Shown here one piece after another: positions 19,050-28,128 of a stretch of DNA of 64,000 nucleotides (positions are counted from its first letter, which is position 1; each line of letters begins with the position of its first letter). The translations under genes were made by a program, and so were the position numbers. The DNA is from an uncultured Myxococcales bacterium (GTDB lineage: Bacteria > Myxococcota_A > UBA9042), in contig CAIMLR010000045.1 of the NCBI GenBank assembly GCA_903842345.1, positions 48,823 through 112,822 on the forward strand, read 5' to 3'. The notes under the pieces were generated by a model. The model saw only the letters and a list, made by a program, of their open reading frames with translations, searched no databases and was not told the DNA's origin.

Positions 19050-22000
19050 ATGTGGATCGTCCGCCTCGCGCTTCGGCGCCCCTACACCATTGCCGTCCTC
19101 GCCACGCTTATCCTCCTGGGCGGCGGCCTGTCCATTCGCGCCATGCTCGTGGACGTCTTTCCGGTCATCGACATTCCCGTCGTCGCCGTGGTCTGGCAAT
19201 ACACCGGTTTGCCCGCTGAGGACGTGGAACGCCGCGTGACGTTCATCTCCGAGCGCAGCTACTCCACCGCGGTCAGCGGCATCGAGCGCATCGAGTCCAA
19301 GTCCATGCCCGGCCTCGCGCTCCTGAAGATCTACTTCCAGCCCGGCACGGACATCGGCGCGGCGATTGCGCAGATTGGCGCGTCGTCGAACACCGCGCTG
19401 CGCATCATGCCGCCGGGCATGCAGCCGCCGGTCATCGTGCAATTCAACGCCTCCAACGTGCCCGTGGCACAGTTGACGGCTTCGTCGCGGACGCTCTCGG
19501 AAGACAAGATCTTCGACTACGGCCTCAATTTCATCCGCCTGAAGCTGTTCACGGTGCCAGGACTCTCGACGCCGGCGCCATTTGGCGGGCGGCAGCGCCA
19601 GGTGGACGTGGATCTTGACCTGGCGGCGCTGCAGGCGCGCGGGCTGTCGCCCGTCGATGTGGTCAACGCGCTGCAGAGCTCGAACCTGATCGTCCCGGCG
19701 GGCACGGCGCGCATGGGCACGACCGAGTACAACGTCTTCATGAACTCCAGTCCGCCGCAGCTGGCTGATTTTGAGAAAATTCCGATGCGCATCGCCGGTG
19801 GCGCGCCGACCCTGCTCGGCGACGTCGCCAAGGTGCATGACGGCTTTGCCGACCAGACCAACATCGTCCACGTCGATGGCCGGCGCGCGACCTACCTGAC
19901 CATCCTCCGCAAGGCGGATGCCTCCACGCTGGCCGTTGTCGACGCCGCGCGCGCGATGCTGCCGCAGATCCAGGCCGCCGCGCCGGAGGGCTTGGAGCTC
20001 AAGATCGATTTTGACCAGTCGGCTTTTGTCCGGCGCGCCATCGGCGATGTGCTGCGCGAGGCGGCGATGGCGGCCATGCTCGTTTCGCTCATGATCCTCG
20101 CCTTTCTCGGCAGTTGGCGCAGCGTGCTGATCGTCTGCACGTCCATTCCGCTGGCGATCCTGGTCGGCGTCGTCGGGCTCAAGCTGCTCGGCCAGACGCT
20201 GAACATCATGACGCTGAGCGGCCTGTCGCTGGCCATCGGCATGCTCGTCGACGACGCCACGGTCGAGGTCGAAAACATCCACCGGAACAGGCACTTGGGC
20301 AAGACCCTGACGGTCGCCATTTTGGACGGTGCGCACCAGGTCGCGGTGCCGGCGATCGTGGCGACGCTGGCCATCTGCATCGTGTTCTTCCCGGTCACGC
20401 TGCTTGTCGGGCCGTCGCGCTACCTGTTCGTGCCGCTGGCGCTCGCGGTCGTCCTGTCGATGCTCGCGTCCTGGTTCCTCTCGCGCACGCTCGTGCCCGT
20501 GCTCGCGCGCATGCTGATGGCGGGCGAGCACCTGGGCGAGGAACACCTGACCCTGCTCGGTCGTCTGCGCGAAGGGGCGTTCGGCGGGCTGCAGCGGGCC
20601 TACATCTGGCTGCTCGATCTGGTGCTGCACCACCGGATCGCCGCGCTTGTGATTGCGACGGCGATCGGCGCGCTGACGCTGCAGCTCCCGGATTCGATCG
20701 GCATGGACTTCTTTCCGCAGGTCGACACGGGACTGATGAAGCTGCACGTTCGCGCGCCGGCGGGCTCGCGCGTGGAGGAGACGGACAAGCTGGCGAGTCG
20801 CGTTGAAGACGAGATTCGCAAGACGATCGCGCCCGGCGAGCTGCGCACCTTGAACGCGATGATCGGCATGCCGCTGTTCTTCAACCTCGCGTTCGTGCAG
20901 ACCGAGAATTCCTCGGGAATGGACGCGGAGTTGCTGATCGCGCTGAACAGCGGTCATGCGCCCACGGAGACCTACATGCGCGCGCTGCGCGAGCGGCTGC
21001 CGGCGCGATTCCCCGGCGCGGCGTTCTGGTTCCAACCGGCGGACATCGTCAGCCAGGTCATCAACTTTGGCGTCGCGGCGCCGATCGACGTGGAGATCGA
21101 GTCGCGGGACCTCGGCAAGGCCGTGGTGCTGGCGGAGACGCTCGCGCGGGATCTGCGCAAGATCCCCGGCGTTGTGGACGTGCGGATCCCGGAGACGTTC
21201 GACTATCCCGGCTTGCAGGTCGACGTCGACCGCCTGCGCGCCGCCGAACTGGGTCTCGCGCAACGGGACGTGGCCAATGCGGTGCTCATCGCGTTGTCGT
21301 CCAGCGCGCTGGTGTCGCCAAATTTCTACGTCAATCCCGTCAACAACGTGAACTACCCGGTGGTGGTGCGCGTGCCGCTGGGCGACATCCATTCCGTCGA
21401 TGAGCTCGCGCAGATTCCGGTGACGCCGCCGAGCGCGAGTCAGCTGCTGGCCGCGCCGGACGCCCACGCGCCGACCGCGGTGCCGGAAGCGCCGACCGTG
21501 CGGCTGGGCAGCATCGCCCGGGTCACGCCGCGCACGTCGCTCAACCAGATCAGCCATTCCACCGTGCAGCGCGTGCTGCATCTGGACGCCAACCTGTCGG
21601 GGCGCGATCTGGGTCACGTCGCGGAGGACGTGGACGCCGCGATTCGGCGCCTCGGTCCGTTGCCGCCCGGCGTGCGCGTGACCCTGCACGGCCAGCCGGA
21701 GGTCATGCGCGCCTCGTTCAAGACGATGGGCACGGGGCTCCTGCTGGCGATCCTGCTGGTCTACCTGCTGATGGTCGTGCTGTTCCAGACCTGGCTCGAT
21801 CCGCTGATCATCCTGACCGCCGTGCCGGGCGCGCTGGTGGGCGTGCTCTGGATGTTGGCGCTGACGGCCACGACGCTGAACGTCGAATCGCTGATGGGCG
21901 CGATCATGGCGGTCGGCATCGCAGTGGCCAACGCGATCCTGCTGATCAGCTTTGCCAACGACTACCGGGCGCAAACCGGCGTGGACGCGCTGGCCGGTGC

Positions 22001-22280
22001 CCTTGAGGCGGGAAGGACGCGGCTCCGGCCGGTGTTGATGACGGCGCTGGCGATGATCCTCGGCATGCTGCCCATGGCGATCGGCCACGGTGAAGGCGGC
22101 GAGCAGAACGCTCCGCTTGGCCGCGCGGTCATTGGCGGCCTGCTGATGGCGACCGTTGTGACGCTGTTCATCGTGCCGGTGATCTACACCCTGCTGCGGC
22201 GTCAGCCGCCGCGGGCCAATGAGCTGGACGCGCGCTTTGCTGAAGAATCGCAAGGCGCCGCAGCGGAGGCACTGGCATGA
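19050..22280 (+). CDS. RND efflux transporter permease (AcrB/MdtB family)
   Basis: 1076 residues, usual length for a drug- or solute-exporting RND pump. The N-terminal helix starts at residue 9, a large porter loop follows, and helix 4 carries GMLVDDATVEVENI with the paired Asp residues of the proton relay; the second half repeats the layout with a C-terminal helix bundle from about 895. The pump would form a tripartite complex with the next two products. Its stop overlaps the adaptor start by ATGA. The start ATG lacks a clear Shine-Dalgarno. No regulator gene adjoins this operon, unlike the second efflux operon. Confidence 0.92.
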   Translation: MWIVRLALRRPYTIAVLATLILLGGGLSIRAMLVDVFPVIDIPVVAVVWQYTGLPAEDVERRVTFISERSYSTAVSGIERIESKSMPGLALLKIYFQPGTDIGAAIAQIGASSNTALRIMPPGMQPPVIVQFNASNVPVAQLTASSRTLSEDKIFDYGLNFIRLKLFTVPGLSTPAPFGGRQRQVDVDLDLAALQARGLSPVDVVNALQSSNLIVPAGTARMGTTEYNVFMNSSPPQLADFEKIPMRIAGGAPTLLGDVAKVHDGFADQTNIVHVDGRRATYLTILRKADASTLAVVDAARAMLPQIQAAAPEGLELKIDFDQSAFVRRAIGDVLREAAMAAMLVSLMILAFLGSWRSVLIVCTSIPLAILVGVVGLKLLGQTLNIMTLSGLSLAIGMLVDDATVEVENIHRNRHLGKTLTVAILDGAHQVAVPAIVATLAICIVFFPVTLLVGPSRYLFVPLALAVVLSMLASWFLSRTLVPVLARMLMAGEHLGEEHLTLLGRLREGAFGGLQRAYIWLLDLVLHHRIAALVIATAIGALTLQLPDSIGMDFFPQVDTGLMKLHVRAPAGSRVEETDKLASRVEDEIRKTIAPGELRTLNAMIGMPLFFNLAFVQTENSSGMDAELLIALNSGHAPTETYMRALRERLPARFPGAAFWFQPADIVSQVINFGVAAPIDVEIESRDLGKAVVLAETLARDLRKIPGVVDVRIPETFDYPGLQVDVDRLRAAELGLAQRDVANAVLIALSSSALVSPNFYVNPVNNVNYPVVVRVPLGDIHSVDELAQIPVTPPSASQLLAAPDAHAPTAVPEAPTVRLGSIARVTPRTSLNQISHSTVQRVLHLDANLSGRDLGHVAEDVDAAIRRLGPLPPGVRVTLHGQPEVMRASFKTMGTGLLLAILLVYLLMVVLFQTWLDPLIILTAVPGALVGVLWMLALTATTLNVESLMGAIMAVGIAVANAILLISFANDYRAQTGVDALAGALEAGRTRLRPVLMTALAMILGMLPMAIGHGEGGEQNAPLGRAVIGGLLMATVVTLFIVPVIYTLLRRQPPRANELDARFAEESQGAAAEALA

Positions 22281-23398
22281 AACGGCCGTTGTGGCAGAGC
22301 GGAGTCTTTTTTGCGCTGGGCTTGGCCGCGATCTTCGCCGCCTGGTTTGGCGTACAGCGGCTCGCGCAGGACGCCAAGGCCCGCACGGAAGCCGCCACGC
22401 CTGCGGAGAATCGCGCGGGACCGGCCGTCGGTTTTGCGATGGCCGAGGCGTCGCCGGAAACGCGGGTCGTCCGGCTCCTGGGCGAGGCGCGACCGTGGCT
22501 GACCACGACCGTCTACGCCAAGGTCAGCGGCTACCTGCACGAGATCCGCGTGGACCGGGGAACCCGCGTCAAGGGCGGGGACATCATCGCCGTCCTCGAC
22601 GTGCCGGAGCTCGACCAGCAGTGGAAAGCCGCCAAGGCGGATGCGCAAAACCGCACGTCGCTCTCCAATCGCGTGCAGAAGCTCGCGGCGCCCGGCGTCG
22701 TTTCAGCGCAGGAAGCGGATACAGCGAAGTCGGCGGCAGTCGTCGCCGATGCGCAAGTCGCGACGCTGGCCTCGCAACGCGAATACCGCAACGTTCGCGC
22801 GCCTTTTGACGGCGTCGTCACGGCCCGATTCGCCGACCCGGGCGCGCTGCTGCAAGCCGCCACGTCCGCACAGACCAGCGCGCTCCCCGTCGTGCGCGTG
22901 TCGGACGTCGACAAGCTCCGGGTCAGCATCTACTTGTCGCAGGACGACGCGGCGTCCGTCCATCTGGGCGACGACGTCACGGTGAGCGCGCCAAACCATC
23001 CGGAGAGCGCCGTTTCCGCCAAAATTTCGAGGATCTCGGGCGAACTCGACGGCAGGACGCGCTCCCTGCTCGCGGAAATCGACGTCGACAACCGCGATGC
23101 CCGGTTTTCGGCCGGCGCGTTCCTGGACGTCGCGTGGACCGTGCACCAAGCCTCCCGGACGCAGGTGCCCGCTGAGGCGTTGCTGGTGCGCGGTCCGCAG
23201 ACCTTTGTGGCGGTCATCGGCGCGGACGACCGCGTGCAGCTGCACTCCGTACACGTTGTCGACCACGACGGCGCCAAAGCCCGCATCCTGGGCACAGTCC
23301 AGCCGGGCGCGCGCGTGGCATTGACGGGCGGCGATGAGCTGGTCGATGGCGTGCGGGTCCGCCCCGTTGCGCAACCGGCAAAGGACGGCAAGAAGTGA
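22277..23398 (+). CDS. Efflux RND periplasmic adaptor subunit (membrane fusion protein)
   Basis: 373 residues with an N-terminal membrane anchor (about 7-28) and no lipobox. The lipoyl-like half is seen at VYAKVSGYLHEIRVDRGTRV, with a coiled-coil hairpin next and then the second lipoyl half (RAPFDGVVTARF), beta-barrel and membrane-proximal domains. It joins the RND pump to the TolC channel. Both ends overlap neighbours by four bases (ATGA upstream, GTGA downstream), so the three proteins are made in a coupled way. Confidence 0.9.
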   Translation: MKRPLWQSGVFFALGLAAIFAAWFGVQRLAQDAKARTEAATPAENRAGPAVGFAMAEASPETRVVRLLGEARPWLTTTVYAKVSGYLHEIRVDRGTRVKGGDIIAVLDVPELDQQWKAAKADAQNRTSLSNRVQKLAAPGVVSAQEADTAKSAAVVADAQVATLASQREYRNVRAPFDGVVTARFADPGALLQAATSAQTSALPVVRVSDVDKLRVSIYLSQDDAASVHLGDDVTVSAPNHPESAVSAKISRISGELDGRTRSLLAEIDVDNRDARFSAGAFLDVAWTVHQASRTQVPAEALLVRGPQTFVAVIGADDRVQLHSVHVVDHDGAKARILGTVQPGARVALTGGDELVDGVRVRPVAQPAKDGKK

Positions 23399-24636
23399 CC
23401 CGCCTGCTGCCGTGCCTGCTCCTGCTGTGGTCCCTGCCGGTCGTTGCCGCCGTGCCGTTGACGCTGCACGAAGCGGTGCAGCGGGCCCAGGACAGCCATC
23501 CCAATGTGCTCCAGGCGCAAGCGGACGTCCTGCGCGCTCAAGCGCAGCTTGAACAGGTGAAGGCCAACGCCCTGCCCGCGCTCGCGCTGCTTGGCCAATT
23601 CACGCAGCTGGACGGCGACCGCGTCTCGGCCGGTCACGTCGTCAGCCCAGCGACCCAGGGCTATGGCGCGCTCGTGCTGACCGTGCCGGTGCTGGTGCCG
23701 CAGCGCTGGGTGGCGTGGAACCACGCGGAAGACGTCGCGACCGTTGCGGAATCAGCGACCCAGGACGCGCGGTGGCAAGTCGGCGTGGCTGCGGCGCGGC
23801 TCTGGCTGTCCCTGCTGGCGGCGGAGCGGCAGGTCGAGGTCCTGGAGCGGGCCAAGACGACGGCGGAGGTGCATCTGGCGTTTGCCCAGCAGCGCCGCAA
23901 GGGTGGTTTGGGCAATCAACTCGACGCGGTGCGCGCGGCGCAGGAGGCTGCGCAGTCGGACGCGCTGGTCAAGGCCAATGGCATCGTGCTGGCCAAGATG
24001 CGCGAGCAGCTGGCGTTCCTGACCAATGAAGTCGAACCCATCGTGCCGGTTGGCGATTGCCCGTTGTCAGAGGCGCCAACGCCGCTGGCGGAGACGCCCC
24101 AGGCGCGCCCGGATGTGCACGCGGTCAACGAGCGCCTGCGCGCCGCGACGCGCGTCGTTGCCGACAGCTACGCGGATTGGCTGCCGGCGCTCTACGCGAC
24201 CGTGACGCCGTTTGTGCAAGTCCCGGCGCTCGCGACGGTGCCCAATGCCGGCCTGCAAGCGCAGCTGGTGCTGAACATGCCGCTGCTGGAATGGGGCGGT
24301 CGCGCTGGGCAGCGCCGCGAACGCCAAGCCGTGGTGGCGCAGTTGGACGCCCAGAAAGCTGGCCTGGCGCGGCAAATCGCCGCGGACGAGCGCGCGGCGC
24401 AGGCGGCGTGGCGGGCAGCGGCGGAAGCGTTGCAGGCGACCAAGCAGGTCCTGGGTTGGGCCGATGAAGGACTGCGCCTCGCGCAGATGGCGTGGGGCGC
24501 CGGCGTGTCGACCAATCTGGAAGTCGTCGATGCGGAACGGCGCGCCCGGGATGCCGCGACCGCCGTGGTGCTGGCGGAGGATGCCGTGCGCCAGGCTTGG
24601 TTGGAAGCCATGCTCGCCCGCGGCGTCCTGCCGTAG
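23395..24636 (+). CDS. TolC-family outer membrane efflux protein
   Basis: 413 residues beginning with a GTG that overlaps the adaptor stop. A cleavable signal peptide is evident (TRLLPCLLLLWSLPVVAAVP). Two repeats of long Ala/Gln/Glu-rich alpha-hairpins follow, as in OEP/TolC proteins, the second with DAERRARDAATAVVLAEDAVRQAW near the C-terminus. It forms the outer channel of the preceding RND system. The recC promoter and start follow within 60 bp. Confidence 0.88.
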   Translation: MTRLLPCLLLLWSLPVVAAVPLTLHEAVQRAQDSHPNVLQAQADVLRAQAQLEQVKANALPALALLGQFTQLDGDRVSAGHVVSPATQGYGALVLTVPVLVPQRWVAWNHAEDVATVAESATQDARWQVGVAAARLWLSLLAAERQVEVLERAKTTAEVHLAFAQQRRKGGLGNQLDAVRAAQEAAQSDALVKANGIVLAKMREQLAFLTNEVEPIVPVGDCPLSEAPTPLAETPQARPDVHAVNERLRAATRVVADSYADWLPALYATVTPFVQVPALATVPNAGLQAQLVLNMPLLEWGGRAGQRRERQAVVAQLDAQKAGLARQIAADERAAQAAWRAAAEALQATKQVLGWADEGLRLAQMAWGAGVSTNLEVVDAERRARDAATAVVLAEDAVRQAWLEAMLARGVLP

Positions 24637-24657
24637 TCGCGCGCTTGCGGAACGCGG

Positions 24658-24686
24658 TTGCCGCCACCGCGAGAACCCGCTACCGT
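24658..24686 (+). promoter_or_regulatory. Candidate leaderless promoter of recCBD
   Basis: TTGCCG (24658-24663), a 17-bp spacer and TACCGT (24681-24686) end 7 bp before the recC ATG at 24694. Transcription would therefore begin at or next to the start codon. No Shine-Dalgarno is present, which agrees with a leaderless message. Confidence 0.45.
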
Positions 24687-24693
24687 CCGCGCC

Positions 24694-27600
24694 ATGCCCC
24701 TCCATCTGCACCGTTCCAACGCCGTGGAATCGCTCGTCGCTGAGCTGGCGCGGCTGCTGCACGCGCATTGGCCAGTGGACCCTTTTGAGCCGGTTGGCGT
24801 CGTCGTGGGTAGTCGCGGCATGGAGCGGTGGCTTCGCCATCAGTTGGCGACGCACCACGGCATTGCCGCGCGGCTCGATTTTCCGTTCCCGCGCCAGGCG
24901 TTTGACGGGGCAACCGCCGAGCTCTTTGGTGCGACCCAGCGCGCCGACTTCTGGAATCTGCGGTCCCCGACGCAGGAGCACTGGCAGATCGACACGCTCG
25001 CGTTCGCGCTGGTCCCGCTGCTCCGGGAGTTCCTGCCGCACGATGATTTTGCCGCCGTGCGCCGCTACCTCGGCGAAGAGCCGGCGGATGCGATCTCGCC
25101 GCGCGAGCTGACGTTTGCCCGACAGGTCGCGGAGACGCTCGACCGGCTGATGCACGAGCGCGCCCAGGACGCGGTGCTCTGGCAACAACACCCGGACGAC
25201 GCGCCGCTGCCCCACCGCTGGCTGGCGCGGCTGCTCCATGCGATGGCCGCGCCGGACCTGCCGAGTCCCGCTGAACAGTTGCTGGAGCTGCAGCGCCTGA
25301 CGCCGCGGCCGTCGTCGCACCGCCTGCACGTTTTTGGCCTGTCGACGATGGGGCCGGGCGATGTGCAGCGCTTGGGCAGCATCGCGCGCGGCATGGACGT
25401 GCACCTGTACGTGCTCGCGCCGTCGCAGGTCTGGTGGGCGGACGTGCGCACGCGCGCGGAACTGCGGCTGGCGCTGCGGGCGGCGAAGAACGACGTCCAG
25501 CGGCGGCAAATCGAGGCCGATTTGACGTCCCAAAATCCGGTGCTGGCGGCGCTGGGCGGGCCGAGTCGGGACCTGCAGATCCAGCTGGAAGAGCTGGGCT
25601 ATTTTGAGGAGGAGCGCGCGGCGTCAGGCGATGCCCAACCCACGCGCTTGCTGGAGCAACTGCACGAATGGATTGGCCAAGCGGGACCGATGCCGCTTTC
25701 CGGCGCGTGGCCGACGGTGGCGGGCGATCGCTCGTTTGCGGCGCACGCGGCGTTTGGCCCGACCCGGCAAGTGGAAGCGCTGCGCGATGAACTGCTCGCG
25801 CTTTTCGCCGCGGACCCGGCGCTGGAGCCGCGGCACGTGCTGGTCATGACGCCGGATATTGAGACGTACGCGCCACTGGTCGCCGCGGTCTTTGCCCGGC
25901 GCGGGCTGGCGGTGGCGATGCCCGAAGGCGCCCGGCTTCCGGCGATTCCCACGGCGATCGCGGATCTGGGCCTGCGCCGCACCAATCCGCTGGCGGAAGT
26001 CCTGCTGCAGCTGCTGGCGCTGGCCGGTGAGCGCGTGACGGCGGCGGCGCTGCTGGAGCTCCTGACGCTGCAGCCGGTGCGCGACAAGCTGGAGTTGCAG
26101 GCGGAGGATCTGGCCGACATGCGCGACATGATGGCGACCTCCGGGATGCGCTGGGCCTTTGACGCCGCGGATCGCCACCGCCACGCGGATCAGCCGGAGC
26201 TGGACCAGAACACGATTCGGTTCGGCCTGGAGCGGCTGGCCCTGGGCGTGCTGTTGCCTGACGAGACGGATGCGCTGGACGTGCTCGGTGGTCCGCCGAT
26301 GCCGCTGGTGCCCGAGCCGATTGCGGGGCGCGACCGCGTGGCCCGCGTTGGCAAGCTCATCGGCTTCGTGCGGACGATCCAGCGATTCTGCGAGACGCTG
26401 CAGGCGCCGCGGCTGGCCGACGTGTGGGCGCGGGACCTGACCGATGCGCTGGATTCCCTCGCGGCGACGGCGCCGACGCAGGCGTGGCTGCGCGCAAGCG
26501 TCGTGGACATTCTGCGCAGCCTGGAGCAGAACGCGCCGAGCCTTGGGCTCCCGTTGGCGCGGACCGCGCTCCTGCGCTGGCTGCAAGGCCGCTTTGAGAT
26601 GCCGCAAAAGGGCGACCGCGCCGTGGCGAGCGCCGTGACGGTGTGTGCGCTGGAGCCGATGCGCTCCGTGCCGTTTCGCGTGGTGGCGCTGCTGGGCATG
26701 GACGATGGCAAGTTTCCGCGTGGGGCCCAGCCGCCGGGCTGGGATCCGTTTGCCGATGGCCGGAGGACGGGCGAGCGCGACCGGCGGGAAATCGACCGGC
26801 ACTTGCTGCTCGAGGCGCTGCTCTCAGCGCGCACGCATTTTTGGCTGTTCTGGTCGGGTCGGGACGTGCGCACGGGCAAGCACCTGCCCGCCGCCGTGCC
26901 GGTGGAAGAGCTGCTGGAAACGCTGGGCAAACTGACTGGGCAACACCGCGATGCGCTCGTGCGCAGTCACCCGCTGCAGCCGTGGAGTCCGCTGGAATTC
27001 GCAATCGACGCGCCGCACGCCTTTGACCACGGCCTGCTGACGGCGGCGATGACTTTGCAGGCGCTGCGGCTGGGCGAGCGCGCGCCGCTGGAGTCGGGGC
27101 TGTTGGCGCTGGGCGACGCGAACCTGGCGGCGGAGCCGGTGCAGCAGATGCGGATCAGCCTGAGCGAACTGGCCGCGGGGCTGATCGCGCCCCAGAAGCT
27201 GCTCCTGCGGACACGGATGCAGCTGACGTTGACGGAAGACGACACCGCGTTGGCGACGCGGGAGCCGCTGGAGCTGGATTCCCTGAGCGGCTGGGCCGAG
27301 CGGGACCGGCTGTTGAGCGCGCTGCTGCGACCGGAGGCCGACGCGACGGCGCTGTTGGAACGCGCTGTGGCACATGCGGCGGGGCGCGGCGCGCTGCCGT
27401 TGCAGGCGGGAGGCCGGGCGCTGTTGGCGGGCGAGATGGCGTCAGCGCAACGAGCGGCGCAGCGCGTGGCGGCGGTGGCGTGGCCGCGCGTGGAGCCGCC
27501 CGACGTTGCAGTGCGGCTGGACGACGGCACGGAGTTGTACGGTGGGTTGACAAACGTCTACTCCCGCGAAGGCCGATGGCTGCTGCACTGGGTGACGGCG

Positions 27601-28128
27601 AGCAAGACGCCGAGCCGAAAACTGCAGCTTCAAGCGTGGTTGACGTTGCTGGCGGCGCGCGCGGCAGGGCTGCCGGCGGTTGCGGCACGCGCGGTGGGTG
27701 CGGCGGACGCGGACAAGGAAGCCGAGGTGTGGTTGATGCCGCCGCCGGCCGATGCCGCTCGGACGCTCCTGGCCGATCTCGTGGCGATTTGGCGGGCGGC
27801 GCGCTGCCAGCCGTTGCCGCTCTTCGCCCAAACGTCGCCCGCGCTGGCGGACGTGCTGGCCATGGATTCGGCGACGCCGGTGGGGGCGCTGCAGCGCGTG
27901 CTCGCCGACAACTGGACAGGCGGTGACAAGACCAGCGGCGATGCCGATGACGCCGCCGTGGCGCGGCTATTTGGCGAGGACGCGCCGCTGGAACTGGCGC
28001 GGACCGAAGGGCCGCTCAGCCTCCGGGCGTTGGCGCAGCGTGTGTGGTTGCCGCTGTTGGCCGCGTCGTTTGCGCCTGACGCGCCGGAAGTGGCCGGCTG
28101 GGTGCGCACCGCATCGGAGGCGCCATGA
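24694..28128 (+). CDS. recC: Exodeoxyribonuclease V gamma subunit (RecC)
   Basis: 1144 residues, the Chi-recognising scaffold of RecBCD. The start LHLHRSNAVESLVAELARLL and VVGSRGMERWLRHQLATHHGIAARLDF are characteristic of RecC, as is ALEPMRSVPFRVVALLGMDDGKFPR in the degenerate helicase core and the later DxGRRTGERDRREIDRHLLLEALLSA segment. The ATG at 24694 is preferred over an upstream in-frame codon because the conserved family start is next to it and a promoter-like -10 lies just before. The stop overlaps recB by ATGA. The order recC-recB-recD without ptrA forms a compact operon for double-strand break repair. Confidence 0.94.
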   Translation: MPLHLHRSNAVESLVAELARLLHAHWPVDPFEPVGVVVGSRGMERWLRHQLATHHGIAARLDFPFPRQAFDGATAELFGATQRADFWNLRSPTQEHWQIDTLAFALVPLLREFLPHDDFAAVRRYLGEEPADAISPRELTFARQVAETLDRLMHERAQDAVLWQQHPDDAPLPHRWLARLLHAMAAPDLPSPAEQLLELQRLTPRPSSHRLHVFGLSTMGPGDVQRLGSIARGMDVHLYVLAPSQVWWADVRTRAELRLALRAAKNDVQRRQIEADLTSQNPVLAALGGPSRDLQIQLEELGYFEEERAASGDAQPTRLLEQLHEWIGQAGPMPLSGAWPTVAGDRSFAAHAAFGPTRQVEALRDELLALFAADPALEPRHVLVMTPDIETYAPLVAAVFARRGLAVAMPEGARLPAIPTAIADLGLRRTNPLAEVLLQLLALAGERVTAAALLELLTLQPVRDKLELQAEDLADMRDMMATSGMRWAFDAADRHRHADQPELDQNTIRFGLERLALGVLLPDETDALDVLGGPPMPLVPEPIAGRDRVARVGKLIGFVRTIQRFCETLQAPRLADVWARDLTDALDSLAATAPTQAWLRASVVDILRSLEQNAPSLGLPLARTALLRWLQGRFEMPQKGDRAVASAVTVCALEPMRSVPFRVVALLGMDDGKFPRGAQPPGWDPFADGRRTGERDRREIDRHLLLEALLSARTHFWLFWSGRDVRTGKHLPAAVPVEELLETLGKLTGQHRDALVRSHPLQPWSPLEFAIDAPHAFDHGLLTAAMTLQALRLGERAPLESGLLALGDANLAAEPVQQMRISLSELAAGLIAPQKLLLRTRMQLTLTEDDTALATREPLELDSLSGWAERDRLLSALLRPEADATALLERAVAHAAGRGALPLQAGGRALLAGEMASAQRAAQRVAAVAWPRVEPPDVAVRLDDGTELYGGLTNVYSREGRWLLHWVTASKTPSRKLQLQAWLTLLAARAAGLPAVAARAVGAADADKEAEVWLMPPPADAARTLLADLVAIWRAARCQPLPLFAQTSPALADVLAMDSATPVGALQRVLADNWTGGDKTSGDADDAAVARLFGEDAPLELARTEGPLSLRALAQRVWLPLLAASFAPDAPEVAGWVRTASEAP

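Noticed and set aside
19014..22253. A 1079-codon open frame opposite the RND gene
   Set aside because: It is Arg/His/Gln-rich with no domain character and is the antisense of a clearly recognisable transporter; long antisense frames are expected at this GC content.
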